64,000 nucleotides of DNA. Source: Armillaria gallica. Lineage: Eukaryota; Basidiomycota; Agaricomycetes; Agaricales; Physalacriaceae. The stretch lies in assembly GCA_037576215.1 (NCBI GenBank), contig JBANDB010000019.1:689501-753500 (forward strand). The letters run 5' to 3'. The position numbers were made by a program, and so were the translations under genes. The notes beneath the pieces are model-generated. The model ran no database searches and had not been told where the DNA came from. It saw nothing but the letters and a program-made list of their open reading frames with translations. Below, one piece after another: positions 32,700 to 45,800 of this stretch. Position 1 is the stretch's first letter. Each line of letters begins with the position of its first letter.

Positions 32700-35106
32700 T
32701 TAAAGGGATATTTTGAAAGTCCATGTACTCATTTACCAGCTTGTCAGCTTTAAACCCAGACTGAGACTCTGCTTTGACCACATGCCATATACTATTTGAA
32801 CATCTGGTTCTCTTCTTGCAGTGGCTTCTTGTCATTATCACAGATTTATCTTCAGTTCTTTGAATGAAAGGACTGGGTTTGTTGTAATGTGCCTATTTTC
32901 CCATCCTTCAGCTCATATTTGAGTGAAACAGGCTTCTGGTTACACAATTATCAGCTTCGAGCAAAAAGCATATTGATGGTTGATAAGCCTTTTCTAGAAT
33001 ACTTCTTCTTCAATGCAGGGAAATACTCCTCATGCGATCCTACCATCCATCCTTTCTGCCACCTCTGGGAACTCCCCCTTCTCACTTGCCTGAATATGGT
33101 TTGTTGCCTTGGTGCATTCCTGGTCCAGAAGAGACTGGTGGTATGGTGAGAGACATACGTTGTTTGAGGAACAGAAGATATAGAGGGACAAAATTTCCAC
33201 AGGAGGGCTTGGAGGGTGATGCCAGTGAATCTAGGTAAGTGTGTCCACCCACTGTCAGTCACAGAGAGTGAAGTGAGCATCAACAGCTCACCAGCACCTG
33301 CCAAAAGTGAATCAAAACATGTCTTGTAATAGCTGTTGCATATGAGAGTACAAATCACAGACCATTCGAGCCATTGTCTAGTGCCCAGAATCGCTGCCCC
33401 TTGCATCTCATGCCAGAACAACACAAATTTGACTTGTTATTTTGAACTCAAGAGATTTATCATCAAAGAAGGGAAGACATGAGATACAAAGAGTGGAATG
33501 CCATGCAAGAGGAAGAATGACAGTGGATGTCTGAGAGTACTAGTAGTCAAGGGGGTGCTGGGATGTCAGAAAAACACATGGGGTCGATTAAATATTTTCA
33601 TGCATTGGCACTGGAGCTACCTACCTCCATGTGACCTTTATAATGTCATTTTGCCTAATTTAAGTCTATTTTAACACTTTTTAGCTCATTTTTTGTGCAA
33701 TAGTACCTGTCTGAATATTTTTGAGCACAATCTGTATCCTATCAGACTCGTACTTCAGGTTTAGTTCAACAAGGTGTATAACATCATCATATGGTAAGCA
33801 TTGATGCCAAAGAGTGTTGGTGAAGATGTCTGTAGAGCTAGTTGAGAGCTAGCTATCATATTCTCAGAAGTAAATAGAATGCATTGTGGTATATATTGTA
33901 TCATGATTTACCCAAAATACTTTTCAAAAAGTCATTTTTAGGCCCTGAGAAGAGAGGTCAACTTTTTTTTTTTTTTTGGGCCTGCCAGCCCAACCTACCT
34001 ACCTACCCAGTGTGCCAGACTGACATTCTGGCACCCCCTTGCTAGTAGTACCAGGCAAAGATCATGTCAGCGCTTAGCCCAAGATGCATCAGAACGTGTC
34101 TCCATTGTTCACTCGTCGAATAAGTACCCATGTACACTTCTTGGCTCTAGCACAGCATGAGATGGAGATCTCTTTGCAATTCAGATCAAAATGAGAGGTG
34201 CAAGCAGCAGAGGTGAGCAGGATCAATGTACAGTAAAGTCTCAGTATATCAATGTATCAATAGCCTTAGGGATGCCCACTGCACCCGTACATACAGTGGA
34301 TATGGGTACCGTATATATGGGCCCCATACCCATACCGTCGGCACTTTGGAATTACATTTTTACAGCTGTGTTTGTACGGTTACTATATGGGTAGGCCAAA
34401 ATTAAGTGTGGACTTATTCTTTTGGCCAAGTGGTGAGTACAATTAATCAAATATGATGTTTTGACAACAAATCTCACCTAACAAAGGTCACTATCCTCCT
34501 AAAAGCCACCTGTATACGGTATACGGGACTGGTATGGTATGGTATACAGGCAAAACCTGTACCATACCATTGTGGCCCTTTTGTAAGGTACACTTGGCAT
34601 CTCTAAGCCTATCTCAAATTTCAATACCACAACCTGGGCTATGTTAAAAACTCAGGACAGACCTTCCCAATATCGTGTTTCATTCCGGAGAATTACAAAG
34701 TAAGAGCATTTGATCAGTGTGTGTGTCAACAATGGTGTTACAATGTGCAGTGGGTAGAAGGCGGATGGATATTGGTGTAAGTAATTCACAAGTAATGCTG
34801 GGCAAGCTGGTGTTGATACAATGTTGCCAAACAATGACAATCTTTCCAAATTTCAAACATTTTCCTTCTCTCTTTTGCACAACTAAGCTAGTCTCTTAGG
34901 CTTTAGGCCCGAGATCCCTCTCACTCCAGTGCTAGCTCCAGGACTATCAATTTATCATCACCCTCAACATGAGGACATTACCTCATGGGACAAAGCGTTC
35001 GAGATCGCTTGGTAATGTCCCTCTCACCTGATAATTCCACCATCTTGCTCACAAATAAATAGCCCTTTGTTCTTCTCTCAACTTCTTACCATTCACCCTC
35101 TCTAAC
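32700..35106. other. Largely non-coding stretch with transposon scraps
   Basis: Contains a 15-base T run at 33963-33977, possibly a retroposed poly(A) tail on the minus strand, and a MITE-like element at 34264-34609. A minus-strand frame at 33424-32951 was not recognised. Confidence 0.4.
34264..34609. mobile_element. MITE-like element, about 346 bp, with GGTATAC-rich interior
   Basis: The ends CCTTAGGGATGCC and GGCATCTCTAAGCC are imperfect inverted repeats of about 14-20 bp. The inside is rich in palindromic GGTATAC/GGTATGG pieces. No open frame is present. Target duplications are not clear. Confidence 0.45.
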
Positions 35107-35850
35107 ATGGCAAACACACCGGTAGCCGTTATTGCAGGTAATTCACCTTTACAGTCCTGGCAGCCAACACTGCTGACAACTTTGTAGGTCTTGGTTCAGG
35201 TGCTGGTATGGGTGCAGCAGCGTACATCTACTCTAATCCTGCTTTCATTATGATTTCTGACTATCCATGGTCGTCTCTTCGCTAACAAAGGGTATGCCAT
35301 CACCATCATAGGTCATGGCACCGACTCAAGGCTCTCGGATGATATCAACGCTGGTGGCGGGACTGCCACCTCATTCCCTATATTGACCTACAGCACCACC
35401 TTCACCCAAATCCATGCCCACTACCAGGGCCAGCCCATCTGAGCTGGAGGGCATCTGGAAACCATTCCTCGACATCACCCCAGGAAAAAGACGTCTGAGC
35501 AATGACACATATGAACATTGAAGGCATGTTCGTATTGTCAAAGAACGTCATCCAGGCATTCTAGGTGAACCAAGTCAATGAGAAAGGGAAAGGAGGGTCG
35601 CTGATCTTCATGGGTACTATGATGAATGTTTGACGACCAGTGCATGCTCAGCTGGGAAACACGCATCAAGGGCACTGCTGCAGAGTCTTGCAAAAGAGTT
35701 GGGAAAGCGGGATATCCATGTATCCCATGTGAGTACCTTACTCTCACTGATTTTGTTCTGGGACTGACCTTGCGGTAGGTGATCATCAATGGCGGTATCT
35801 TGACCGACTTATCCTGCCAGCATCATAACAACCCATAGTAGGAAGAGAAC
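35107..35850 (+). pseudogene. Short-chain dehydrogenase/reductase pseudogene
   Basis: Exon 1 (35107-35137) starts MANTPVAVIAG and joins across a 50-bp intron to GLGSGAGMGAAA, the glycine-rich NAD(P)-binding motif of short-chain dehydrogenases. Later pieces in shifting frames are FANKGYAITIIG, FVLSKNVIQAF, GSLIFMGTM, SAGKHASRALLQSLAKELGK and, after a second intron (about 35727-35778), VIINGGILTD. These match the usual order of the family. Several frame changes and stops break it. The catalytic Tyr region (YxxxK) reads SAGKH, with no Tyr visible. Confidence 0.75.
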
Positions 35851-37055
35851 AGTGATGTTAGGTTGACACCAGACAGCATAGCAGAAGTACATCTATCTCT
35901 CCATCGTCGCTGAGTGTAATGCTGAGCCACATTCCTAGACTTACTTGCACCTCATCAAGCAACCTCGTTCGACTTGGACAGAGGAATTGGATTATCAGTC
36001 TCTTACTCTTCATCTTTGATACTTTGCTGATGTGTAAGACCTCCAGTGCACCTGGTCCAGAGAAATTTCGCTTGCATTGCCTCGCCACCACATCAACATC
36101 GACAATGACAGTGAGCATGCCCCTTCCTTTTCCCTTTAAGCTCAGATTTTACTCACTATCTATCGTTCAGATATCATTCATGTTAGTTTGAAGGAGGAGC
36201 TGTGGTTTGTGCCATTCAAAGGTATGCATCAGCTTTTTTGGGAAGTGTGTGTTTGTGGTGTTTACTCTTTCCATCAGGAACATCTTCCTTTGAGAATAGG
36301 ATGATGGGCATGCATAGCAGTTGTATGGTAGATTGAGCTGCCTCATGAGTATCAATTTCCTGGCCTTAGTTCTTTTGATCCTCTGCACTCAATGTTGTTT
36401 CCTCTCAAGGTCAACAGATTTTTTCAATGGGTGCTTTTTTTGAGATGACGTATAATGAGGAAGTAGCTTTGCTTGTAATGTACAGCAAGTATTTTTTTCT
36501 TCATCTTCTCCCTTGCTCCCTTTGCTTACTCTGCTTATTGGGCCCTGTAGCCAATGCCTCAAAAGTACCTTGAGACAAGTACTCGAATATTGAACACAAG
36601 GATTCACAGGTCATTGGACTTTAAGAAATTGGCACTTACATCTCCTTTGATGTGTACGATGGTGGCAATCCTTGATTTGGGTATGAGTACAACGAATAGT
36701 TGAGGGAAGGTGTTTGGTCCTGGTCCATGTATCACCTATGGGACCTGCTAATTGAATACTGAAATCTTTGATCAGCATGGCACATGCTCTACATGAGCCA
36801 CCTCTCACCTGTTGGCAGAAGGCTGCTGTATGTCATTTGTATGTATTTCTTATGTGCTCTCATCATCACAATGCTGACCGTTGCACGGGTTCCGACAGGG
36901 AGTCAAAATCTTGGCAGGAACAGGTCATAGGAGAGGTCCAAGCCATGACCACAAACACGGTAAGTGCACCTTTCAATAATCCTGGCAGTATACTCACTCC
37001 TACTCCACAGGCTTTCCCATTATCTTATTGTCTTCAACCTTGTTACAGCTCAGGA
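35851..37055. other. Non-coding stretch
   Basis: No convincing coding sequence. It ends at the target site of the TIR transposon. Confidence 0.4.
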
Positions 37056-37062
37056 CATTGCC

Positions 37063-37212
37063 TTCTAGACTGGGTACCGTCTCTCTGACCCTTGATGTTG
37101 CAAGTAAGAAAGGGTTATCAGAGAGACTGGTAAATCTGACTTTGAAATCCCAATGCTGCATGGGTGGCTGAAAAGATGACATGTGAATATCACGTGTAGA
37201 CTTCAGACTGAA
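37063..37212 (+). repeat. Left terminal inverted repeat
   Basis: Starts CTAGACTGGGTACCGTCTC. It is complementary to 42713-42860 with scattered mismatches, several of them transitions. Confidence 0.88.
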
Positions 37213-37265
37213 GCACGTCCACAATCAATACTGTCATTTACACATTTCCCTCTTGTATTACTATC

Positions 37266-40258
37266 ATGAATCCCTCGAAAAGCTCCCTGAATATTCCAGA
37301 AAGCTATAACTCATTCTTTAAAAATCTTTCTTCTTATAATACTGCCAACTTCTGCCCTAGATCCCAAACAACATCTGGGAGACTGACTGGCATCAACTTT
37401 TCAACTCTAGGATGTTCACTCCCATGCCGATATGATGACTTCTTTGCAGAAAGCAATGCAAATTCTCACATGCACTCACCCTCCCTCAGTCATCTCCCTA
37501 TGCTGTAGAGCCCTTTTTCTGGGGCACTGGATCAGCAAGATGTCAAAAATACACCTCCTACACCTGAACTCTCTGTCATGGTGGACTCAGATACCTCCTT
37601 GTCCTCAATAGCTCATCCGTCACCCTTGGAAACTGATGACATGTCTGCCAAGTCAGCTATTCCTCCTACCTTCTTACAAGATCTTTCAATCTCTCCATCT
37701 GATGGCTCGGATGTTCTTTCTTTGATTGATACCAACAAGCCATTTGCTGCAAGAGATGAGCCACCAAAGTTCCCTCATGGTCTTTCTGATGTTGAGAAGA
37801 TGTCTTATGTTCTTTCGCTTCTTCTGTCAAGTCGTCTAGTGCCCTTTGAATTATTCTTGCACACACTTGACCCAACATAAGAAACTACTGCCGGTTATTG
37901 TCAAAAGATATAAAAGGATCCAAGAAAACTCTATGCAATACTTGACACTATTTGTTCTGATCCCGATGGATGTGACAAACTTGATTCTTGGCTTCTCCTG
38001 CATGCAATCGCAGTAGTCATTGAGTCAGTGAGCTGGGAAATGGATACTATGGTGAAGATCCTGTGAGGAACCATTACCCAGTTCAGACCACAGTTCTTCG
38101 AAAGCTGGAGTCTCAAATTGGCCATAGCTGTACCCTCGGAAACAGTAACGCCAACGCTTCTCAAAATTCTATGTAGTGCTGCTTGTACAGAGAAGGCTCG
38201 AAAGGATAATAAAAAGAAAGAGTCAGAAACTGTGAGACTTCCATTTTCTTTAGCAACCATTTCTTAATATGTATTTACTTCTCTCTTAGGCCTGCTTCTG
38301 TATCATTTGGCAGCTCACAAGCCAGTGCTCACAGCTAAGCTCAGTCTTTTCTGTCCCAATGTTGCTGTTCTTCTGGAGGACTGGATGTTCAAGGCTGACA
38401 ATTGAGATGCTCAGTGCTGTCGGTCTTTGCAAACTGTATACAGCAACACTGCAGCTGGTGAATCAGTTGGGAGATAAATCTGTCTTGCAAGCATGCAATG
38501 AGGCATCAGATGGGCAGGTCTTTGGAGGATTCGACAATATCAACTTATCATCATCGGACTCTATTGAGCAGCATCCCGGAGCACCTGCGAAGGTTCAGTC
38601 TGGTACCTTTCCTGTCATCTACCAACTTCAGAATCCAAATCCCAATGCCATGCAGCTGGCACCATTGCTTTCTTGTGCACGACTGTCACCAGGGCTCAAC
38701 TTCTACCATGACATCCAGCTGACCAATATGCAGAACTCAGCTGCATGTCATCAGTTCTGGTGCTATGTACTCAATGTCCTTGTTACCTATGCTCCCGATT
38801 TCAAGACTGTCACTCAACATACAGCCTTCCACTACCAACCTTGCCATCCCTTCCCTCCTGGCTATAAAACCAAGGTCTTTCCTCTGCAAATCACATCGAT
38901 TGATGAATCAACTATCAAGGGGAACATCAAAGTCATCAACAATATGTACTGAACACAGCTGCAACTGTCATTTGATTATCTCCTCAATACAGCTTTACTC
39001 ACTATCAATGATCAACTGACACAGAAAAATCTTCGGGCAGTAAGGCTATTGTGGATTGGAGATGTTGACTTTTTTACTTGCATGGAATGCTTTCAGCTTG
39101 GCATTGGTCTCTTTCATCTGTGCCTTAACATGGTTTGGGCATTGCTACATACTCATCATGGAAGTCTTGGTCAACATGGAAGTCTGATGCACTGGTTTGC
39201 TGTCATGGAGAAGACTCAACTTGGTGGAAAGCATCCAGATTATTATACATTGCTTGCGGCATTGCTTCAGATTCTAGATGGCCTACTGCTTGACTGTTGG
39301 TGGATTGAATCTGGATTTCCTGACCTCTCTTCATTCTTTACCTTGAAACCTTCCTCTGACAACTTGGTTCTACTTGCTGACAGGATCTTGAATGATCATG
39401 CAACACCATTACCCAAGCCCAGCCCTTCGAATCTGACCTATCTACATCCATCAAAGGATGTCATTCACCAGAATACCCACCTGCTAATACATGACCTTCT
39501 TTATGTTGCCAAAGTGACACGTGCTATATCAGATGGTGATTTTGGATGGGTAGAGGATATTCTTCTGAACCTCACAATGATGTTTCATGGAGCTGGTGGA
39601 AAGAATTACTGTACTGAAATACTTCACTTCATGCATAATATGAAGAAGGTATGGAAAGGCAATGGGTTTGAGCATGTTAAGCCATCACTATCATATTATT
39701 TTCTTACCATCATTTCAGTGATCTTGTTTGGGACAACATGATTATCAATGTCTCTGGAGTTCCAGGCAAATGTCATGCAGTTGATATGAATATGGAACAC
39801 TTGATTAAGTGTGCAAATGTGAGATCTCTATTCCTGTATCATTCCAGAGAGAATAGGACAAATATTTGAGTCAGGAACTGTACACAGCCAAGGATTTGAA
39901 GGCCTCTTGGGATTGTCTGTCAAAGATATCTGCATCAATCAATGTGCTTGAGAGTATCAAGCACAATGTGGCCTTATTGTTTGACACAGCATATCATGGG
40001 CAATCTCACAAAGCCCCTGACACATCAAAACTTGTCCTTCATGTCACAGTCAAGGCAAAAGCACATGGTCTCAACTCCTTCAAACTAAACAGAACAGCCA
40101 TCATTACTCTGAAGCCAACCATTGATGTCCTTGGCACCAGTGAGCGTCTAATCAAGTCATTGACCTTAGCAACCTTTAACAAGAAGCTCAAATGCTTGGT
40201 GGCAGGGATTCCAATTGAAGATGTAGATGGAGAAGAGGATACTGATGATTTGCAATGA
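37266..40258 (+). pseudogene. DUF6589-like protein gene, candidate transposase of the TIR element
   Basis: Exon 1 (37266-38230) has a Ser/Pro-rich N-terminus, then helical text (LDSWLLLHAIAVVIESV, SAACTEKARKDNKKKES). Exon 2 (from 38291) carries LLSCARLSPGLNFYHDIQLTN, FPLQITSIDESTIKGN, LWIGDVDFFTC, GLFHLCLNMVWALLHTHHGS, a DILLNLTMMFHGAGGKNY block and, after introns near 39650 and 39830, a C-terminal domain ending IEDVDGEEDTDDLQ. The layout (GD motif, then F/HL segment with conserved His, then a late helical domain) resembles the fungal DUF6589 family as I remember it. Stops within the frame are TAG 37506, TAA 37878, TAA 37911, TGA 38064 and TGA 38950. Catalytic function is inferred from position only. 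Confidence 0.65.
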
Positions 40259-40341
40259 TTAGACTTAGAACTTACAGAGCCCAGCATAGAAGACGATTAG
40301 GTATATTTTGTTACTACAAGCTTTCAATTGTGCACACGAGG

Positions 40342-42660
40342 TCATTTCAAAATGCTACTACCTTCTGCTTTTTCATTGTCCTCTTCAATATCCATCAACT
40401 GAGCTCCTGCCACTACTGGAGCAGTGCGACCTTTTCCCTTTGGGTGGCCTCTAGGCTTTGCCTTGCTCGCTACCTGCTTGGCATCATAGCCCATAATCAT
40501 GCTGTATATTGTAGCAGCCTACTTCCTCTCCCATTCTTGAGTCTGCCCTAACATCTGGGTGATCACCTGCACATTCTGGATGTCCTTTGGATGAGTTTTG
40601 CATAATGTATTGATCTCCATGTCATCAAGGATGGCTGAGACATGCTGGGAAAAGCAAGGTTGATAGGTGAACAGCAATGAGCTGTGTAAATCTGTCAGAA
40701 TGTTGTATAATTTGGGACACTGGATTATAGGGCAGTACTTCTTGCATTTTATGCTAGCTGGATCTGAATTGTTGATGAACTGAATATCAGGTTCCAAACC
40801 AGTATACATGGGTCCTAGAAAGAAAACCAAGACATCTATGGCATTATCACCATGCCTGGGACTTGAGCAACACCATGGCGATGTATATGTATGAGCTGTT
40901 GGCTAAGATTAGCAGACACAATCTTGACTGTATGAAGATTATATACCAATGGGCAAGTTGTCACCAAATTCAGTTGCAAGACATTCACAGATACAGGCAT
41001 CCATCTGTGCTATAGCAACTGCACCAACTGTAATATGTTCACTTTTCGAACACTTCTTTTTACCCAATGTAACAGCCTTTGAAAATGGCAAAAAGTGATC
41101 AGCACGATGCTCTGAATCTAGCATGCACAAGTCCAGGTTGGCGATCCATGGTTCCACCATCGTAACAACTACTGCAGGTCGAGACAGGTCACATATACAG
41201 CCTGCTCACTGAAGAAACTCTGGGAGCTCAGTGCACATCCCAACTTGGATAACCATATTGATTCCTCTCACACCAAGGCCCTGTTTAGCACATCTATCAG
41301 AACATGTCCAGTTGTCAAACAAAAGAGAGCTTACATGACTTGCTGCTGAAGTCATGTTGAGAATAAGACAACAACTATCATATTCAGTAAAATTGCTGTA
41401 TGTTTTCTCAAGATAATCCAGTGACATATTGCTGTGATAGTGCTTTGATATGCCAAGTTTCTGGAAGGCCTCAGGTAGACGAGCATTTAGATATTGAGAT
41501 AAAGTTGTAGCCTGGATTTTGTTGTCATGAAATAAAACAATCTTTGGCAGATGCATAGGCAGGTGAAATGGTTGGGGAACAATGCAGTAAAAATTATGAA
41601 GCTCAGTAATGCTTTTGATGAGGGGGAGCTTTGCATATATGATATTTGGTCTATTAATTGACTTGTGCATGATAATGGTACAGGAGGAGAGCAGAAGCTT
41701 GGTGTGGACTTGTTTAAGCAATTGGTCAGGTAGGGTTGTGGAAAGTGCTTGGAAGCACACGTTGCTAAGCAAACAATGGTGGAACTCATCTAGCAGGCCC
41801 ATGCAGCCCAAAATGGCGGATTCCTATTTTTTGACAAACCAGCAGTTGCTACAAAGTGAGTGTGTCAATGTGAACATGCTTCACATGTGAAGCAAACTTG
41901 GGCATATCCAAGTACTTTGATAGTCTTGTTTTATGTCCATTGCAGAGCTGAAGCTGCTCTGGCTGGACAATCAGGTGTGTAATTCTCCCATTGAAGACAT
42001 CCTGCCAAAGAATTAGCACATACTCAGCAGAGAAAGATGCAGTAGTACCTTCCAGAGTTCATCAGAGTGATCTGTATCTTCATTGATAGATAGAGTTTGG
42101 ATATGAAGGTACTCAAATGATCATGCCTGTTCACACCAGTAAGTACTGTGCAAAGAAATAGTACCATGTTACATACTTGCATTATTTGAAGATACTTCAA
42201 TGGCAAAACAGTGATTGATGTTGTTGTCAGAAATAGCAGAAGCAGAATCAATATACACAGTAGGTGCAACTACAACACTCTCAATACCCTGGGAAGGCCA
42301 CAGAGCTGCCTGTATTTGATTGTCTCGAGGTAAAACAGCACCTTGTGAGGCAATATAGACAAGTAGACAGCTTCGCCAAGCGAGAACCTGTTCAGCAGGT
42401 GAGAGCACAATGAAGAAAGACTTCTCAGGAAGATGGAGTGGTGTAAGGATATGTTTCACATATATTACAGCCTCCGTGTCAGTGAAAACATGTTGGAAAA
42501 TGTGCAGGAGGGTCGGAATTGCACTTGAAGGCAATTTGTGAAGGTTGATATGAAAACAAAAAGATTTTGTTGGTGAAAAGATAGGTTCAGGTATGAACAG
42601 TGGAAACAGGTCAGTAGAAACAGACATGGTCAAAGGAACAGCATTGTATTGGAGGGACAT
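40342..42660 (-). pseudogene. RecQ-like superfamily 2 helicase gene of the TIR element, motifs I and II lost
   Basis: The N-terminal part ends in PRDNQIQAALWPSQGIESVVVAPT, which aligns with the region before a Walker A motif, but the following text is VYIDSASAIS with no GKT. Around 41950-41870, THLIVQPEQLQ and VKHVHID precede the place of the DEAH box, which reads TLTL instead. The C-terminal lobe (41811-41206) is well kept: RPNIIYAK, IVLFHDNKIQA, KHYHSNMSLDYLE, CLILNMTSAASH and RGINMVIQVG, that is motifs IV to VI. The tail has KPRGHPKGKG, like an AT-hook. RecQ enzymes unwind DNA using ATP; this copy could not. Confidence 0.75.
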
Positions 42661-42712
42661 TCATGTTATATTAAAGTAAGAAGCAAGTGAAAATAATTGG
42701 CAACTGGTTGAC

Positions 42713-42860
42713 CTCAGTCTGAAGTCCACACGTGATATTCACATGTCATCTTTTCAGCCACCTGTGCAGCATTGAGATTTCAAACTCAGATTTACCAGTC
42801 TCTCTGATAACCCTTTCTTGCTTGCAATGTCAAGGGTCAGAGAGATGGTTACGAGTCTAG
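42713..42860 (-). repeat. Right terminal inverted repeat
   Basis: The inverted copy of the left repeat, ending AGTCTAG and followed directly by the TTGCCTT duplication. Confidence 0.88.
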
Positions 42861-42867
42861 TTGCCTT

Positions 42868-45800
42868 CTGTACAGGCCATAGCATAGTGTGTGAGAGCCA
42901 ATGACCTCTTAGTTACTGTCTTGTTTGCTTACCGTTCTCTCAAATTTTGGTAGACAACATGGTAATCATAGTGAGGACAACTAAGCAATGATTGGCTCAT
43001 AAAATACATTGGAAGAGACACACTGAAAGACTATAGTAAGAATTTGTTAGCAAGACATTGCATCCCTTGCTTACCCTCCCTAGCACTAGGTTTTGTACAA
43101 CAGCAAGAACAATGCAAGAGACAACATCGGTCTGCTTGGTGAATAGTATTGATGTTCATGCATTTGACCAGGAAGCTAATGGCACATTGTAGGACTAACA
43201 GAAAGCGGAGAGGTCCATGATGACTTCTTTCAACAAGATCACACATGCATTAACGTGTCTTTGGGTTGGTGGATGGTGTTGGGATCAGGGGATTGGAGTT
43301 TAGATATAATGAAAGATGTAGTAGTTACTTAGAGAATCAATCACATGTTTGCTTATGTCTATCCTGTGCACATCCACACCTTTCATGAGAAGCAACTTGC
43401 TTCTCAGCCATCCCCATCTCTGAGTGTTCTCCAAACACTTCCATGAAATCCTCACATCTGACTTGGTTGGACTATGACTCAGAACAGGGGAAGGTCTGAC
43501 CCAGCAAGCATGACCACATCTGGAATCAATCCTCCACCAACTCCTCTGAAGTCAAAGACACCTTATCTCAAGCCTAGGAATCTTTTGTGCAAGTTCAATG
43601 GCTGTGTTGTTTGTACTACTTGAATGCACAACTTAAGAGGCCTAGGTCAGTGGATGAAAAGTAAGTGATTGTTTATTGGGTTCCTCCAAGATGTGCTGAC
43701 TGCTATTGGGGAATTAGCTAGAGTTACTAGTTAGTAGCACCTATGAGAGGATTGTTTTATTAGCATTCTATAACACTCTACCTCAGACTGTATAAGACAT
43801 ACTATGGTATGTATATATCAACCCTCAACAGCTCTCTGAAGTATAAAGTAGTGAGCCATCATGGGGCATGGCAGGTCCGAGTCCTGTGGGAAGGGGGAGG
43901 GCATAGATTATGAAGCAAAAGCAGTGATGCCTAATATATATGGACAGTTGAGTAATAGAAAACGCAAAAGTCAGATGGAAATTAAGAGACAAACTTGGCC
44001 ATCATATTTGAATAAGTTTTGATGGAAGATCTTAGTCAGGATAGTGATAGATAGAATGCTATGGAGCTGTAGCTGAATATCCAATGTCAGGTTGCAGGTG
44101 TCTGTGAGGGACTGATACATTGAAAGTAATGGACAAAGGATAATGATGTTGTATGCATGAATTGGTTGCCTTAGCAGGACTTCAACTTTAGCTGGACACT
44201 ACTTAACTCTCTCAATCTGTCAACTTTCCCTCTTATCTTTGAAGGCTTTGCCAAGATCCCCACAAGTGTCATTGGCTGCTGTAGATATTGCTGTTCTGAG
44301 GAATGAGCAGCCAAGTTCTATTCCAGTCATATTGAGGATATGAGGATAACAAATGATTAATGGTTCAAACTCACAAGGTGGATGAATTAGAAGTAGCCAA
44401 ATAGTTTTGTTTGACTGTGAAAAATAGAATGAGAACCTGCCATCAAACAAATGACCTGTGTACTGGAATAATAAGGACAGTGTCTTCCATGATCAAGTCT
44501 CTGCTATAAGGTGGTTGCAGTGCTAAGCAAAAGCTCAAAGAAGTAGTCCATGTTTGAGTCTATGGTGGAGGCGGTCAAGATGTGTGATGGCTGGAAGTCA
44601 TTACCACTGTCCTTAATGCTTTCATTCTTGGTGATATGGAGGTGAATTGTTGGGTTTGGGTATGGCTCTGAAATGTTTGGCCTGCAGCATTATGGAGTTC
44701 AAATTAGCAACCCACACCCAGTCGAGGCCAGGATGGTGGTTCCTTGCAGACCTCTGCAGTCATCCAATGGTTGTCAGTCTGTATAACCTGACTTGATCCT
44801 GGTGATGTCACTGATAGTAAGTCATTGTCATATATTCAAATCTTGGTGATCTTGTATGGATGGTAGTAAATGGGCATATAAACAGTCACCGTGATGATGC
44901 TTAGCTGCATCAACATCAGACATGAATAGTTCTTCAAAGAAGGGTAAAGTGCTTACTGATGACTGTAGATATTGTCCACAATAGATGCTGCACATGTCAG
45001 TGCATTGAATTAGGAAAAACATTGTAATCCTTCTTAGATTGATACATAGGATCACACAGTGAAGACTAGCAGGATTTGTCCTCTTATTCCTAGTTGTTTT
45101 CCAATGATAGCCAGATGGGCCTTTGCACTAGGCACTGCCATGGTGTTCAGGGGGCCTAACAATACAACTTCTTGTTGAAAGCAGCTGTTATTCACACAGA
45201 TGTGATGTCAAAGTCAGTAGGTCAGTTCATCTCTGTAATCCCATGAAGAAATAATTCACAGATGCCCTGGTCTGAACAAAGAGCAAGTTAAGATTAGAGG
45301 ATACTCCAAGTCAAGAAGATGGAAAAGCTTACAGAAGGATGCATAGCTCTAATAAAAAGGAGTCATGATGGAATTGAATAGAAACGATTTAGTGACTGTT
45401 GGAGATTCTGCATCAGCATTTTAATGTGTTATAATACTTAAAATACTGAAATCAGGCTGGAAGGCTTATGACACATTGCCAGAAAAGAGTCAGAATGGCA
45501 ATTTGATTAAAATTTGAATAAAAGTTGATTGTAATTCCTTTAGAATATGATTGGAATGCTATGCTAAGTTGATATTATTCTGATTGCAAGGGGACTTACA
45601 AGGGCCATTGATATGCTTGGTAACAGGCAGCATGCAAATGCAACAAGTGTCTAGATTGTCAATCTAGATACTAAATCACACACACACACACACACACACA
45701 ATCACCAATGTTAAGTTCAAGAGTGAGTACAGTAGAAGCACTCATGGTGTACTTAGATATCAATAATCAATTGGGTTTGTTTCAAAACAACTTTGATTCA

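Larger units (their letters stand above)
37063..42860. mobile_element. TIR DNA transposon of about 5.8 kb carrying a DUF6589-like gene and a RecQ-like helicase gene
   Basis: Inverted repeats of about 150 bp (37063-37212 and 42713-42860) match at roughly 85-90 percent, with outermost CTAGACT/AGTCTAG. They are flanked by identical TTGCCTT at 37056-37062 and 42861-42867, a 7-bp target duplication. Inside, a plus-strand gene (37266-40258) and a minus-strand gene (42660-40342) converge with an 83-bp gap, filling the element nearly completely. Both genes carry a few stops or lost motifs, so this copy is probably dead. I do not recognise the superfamily. Confidence 0.85.
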
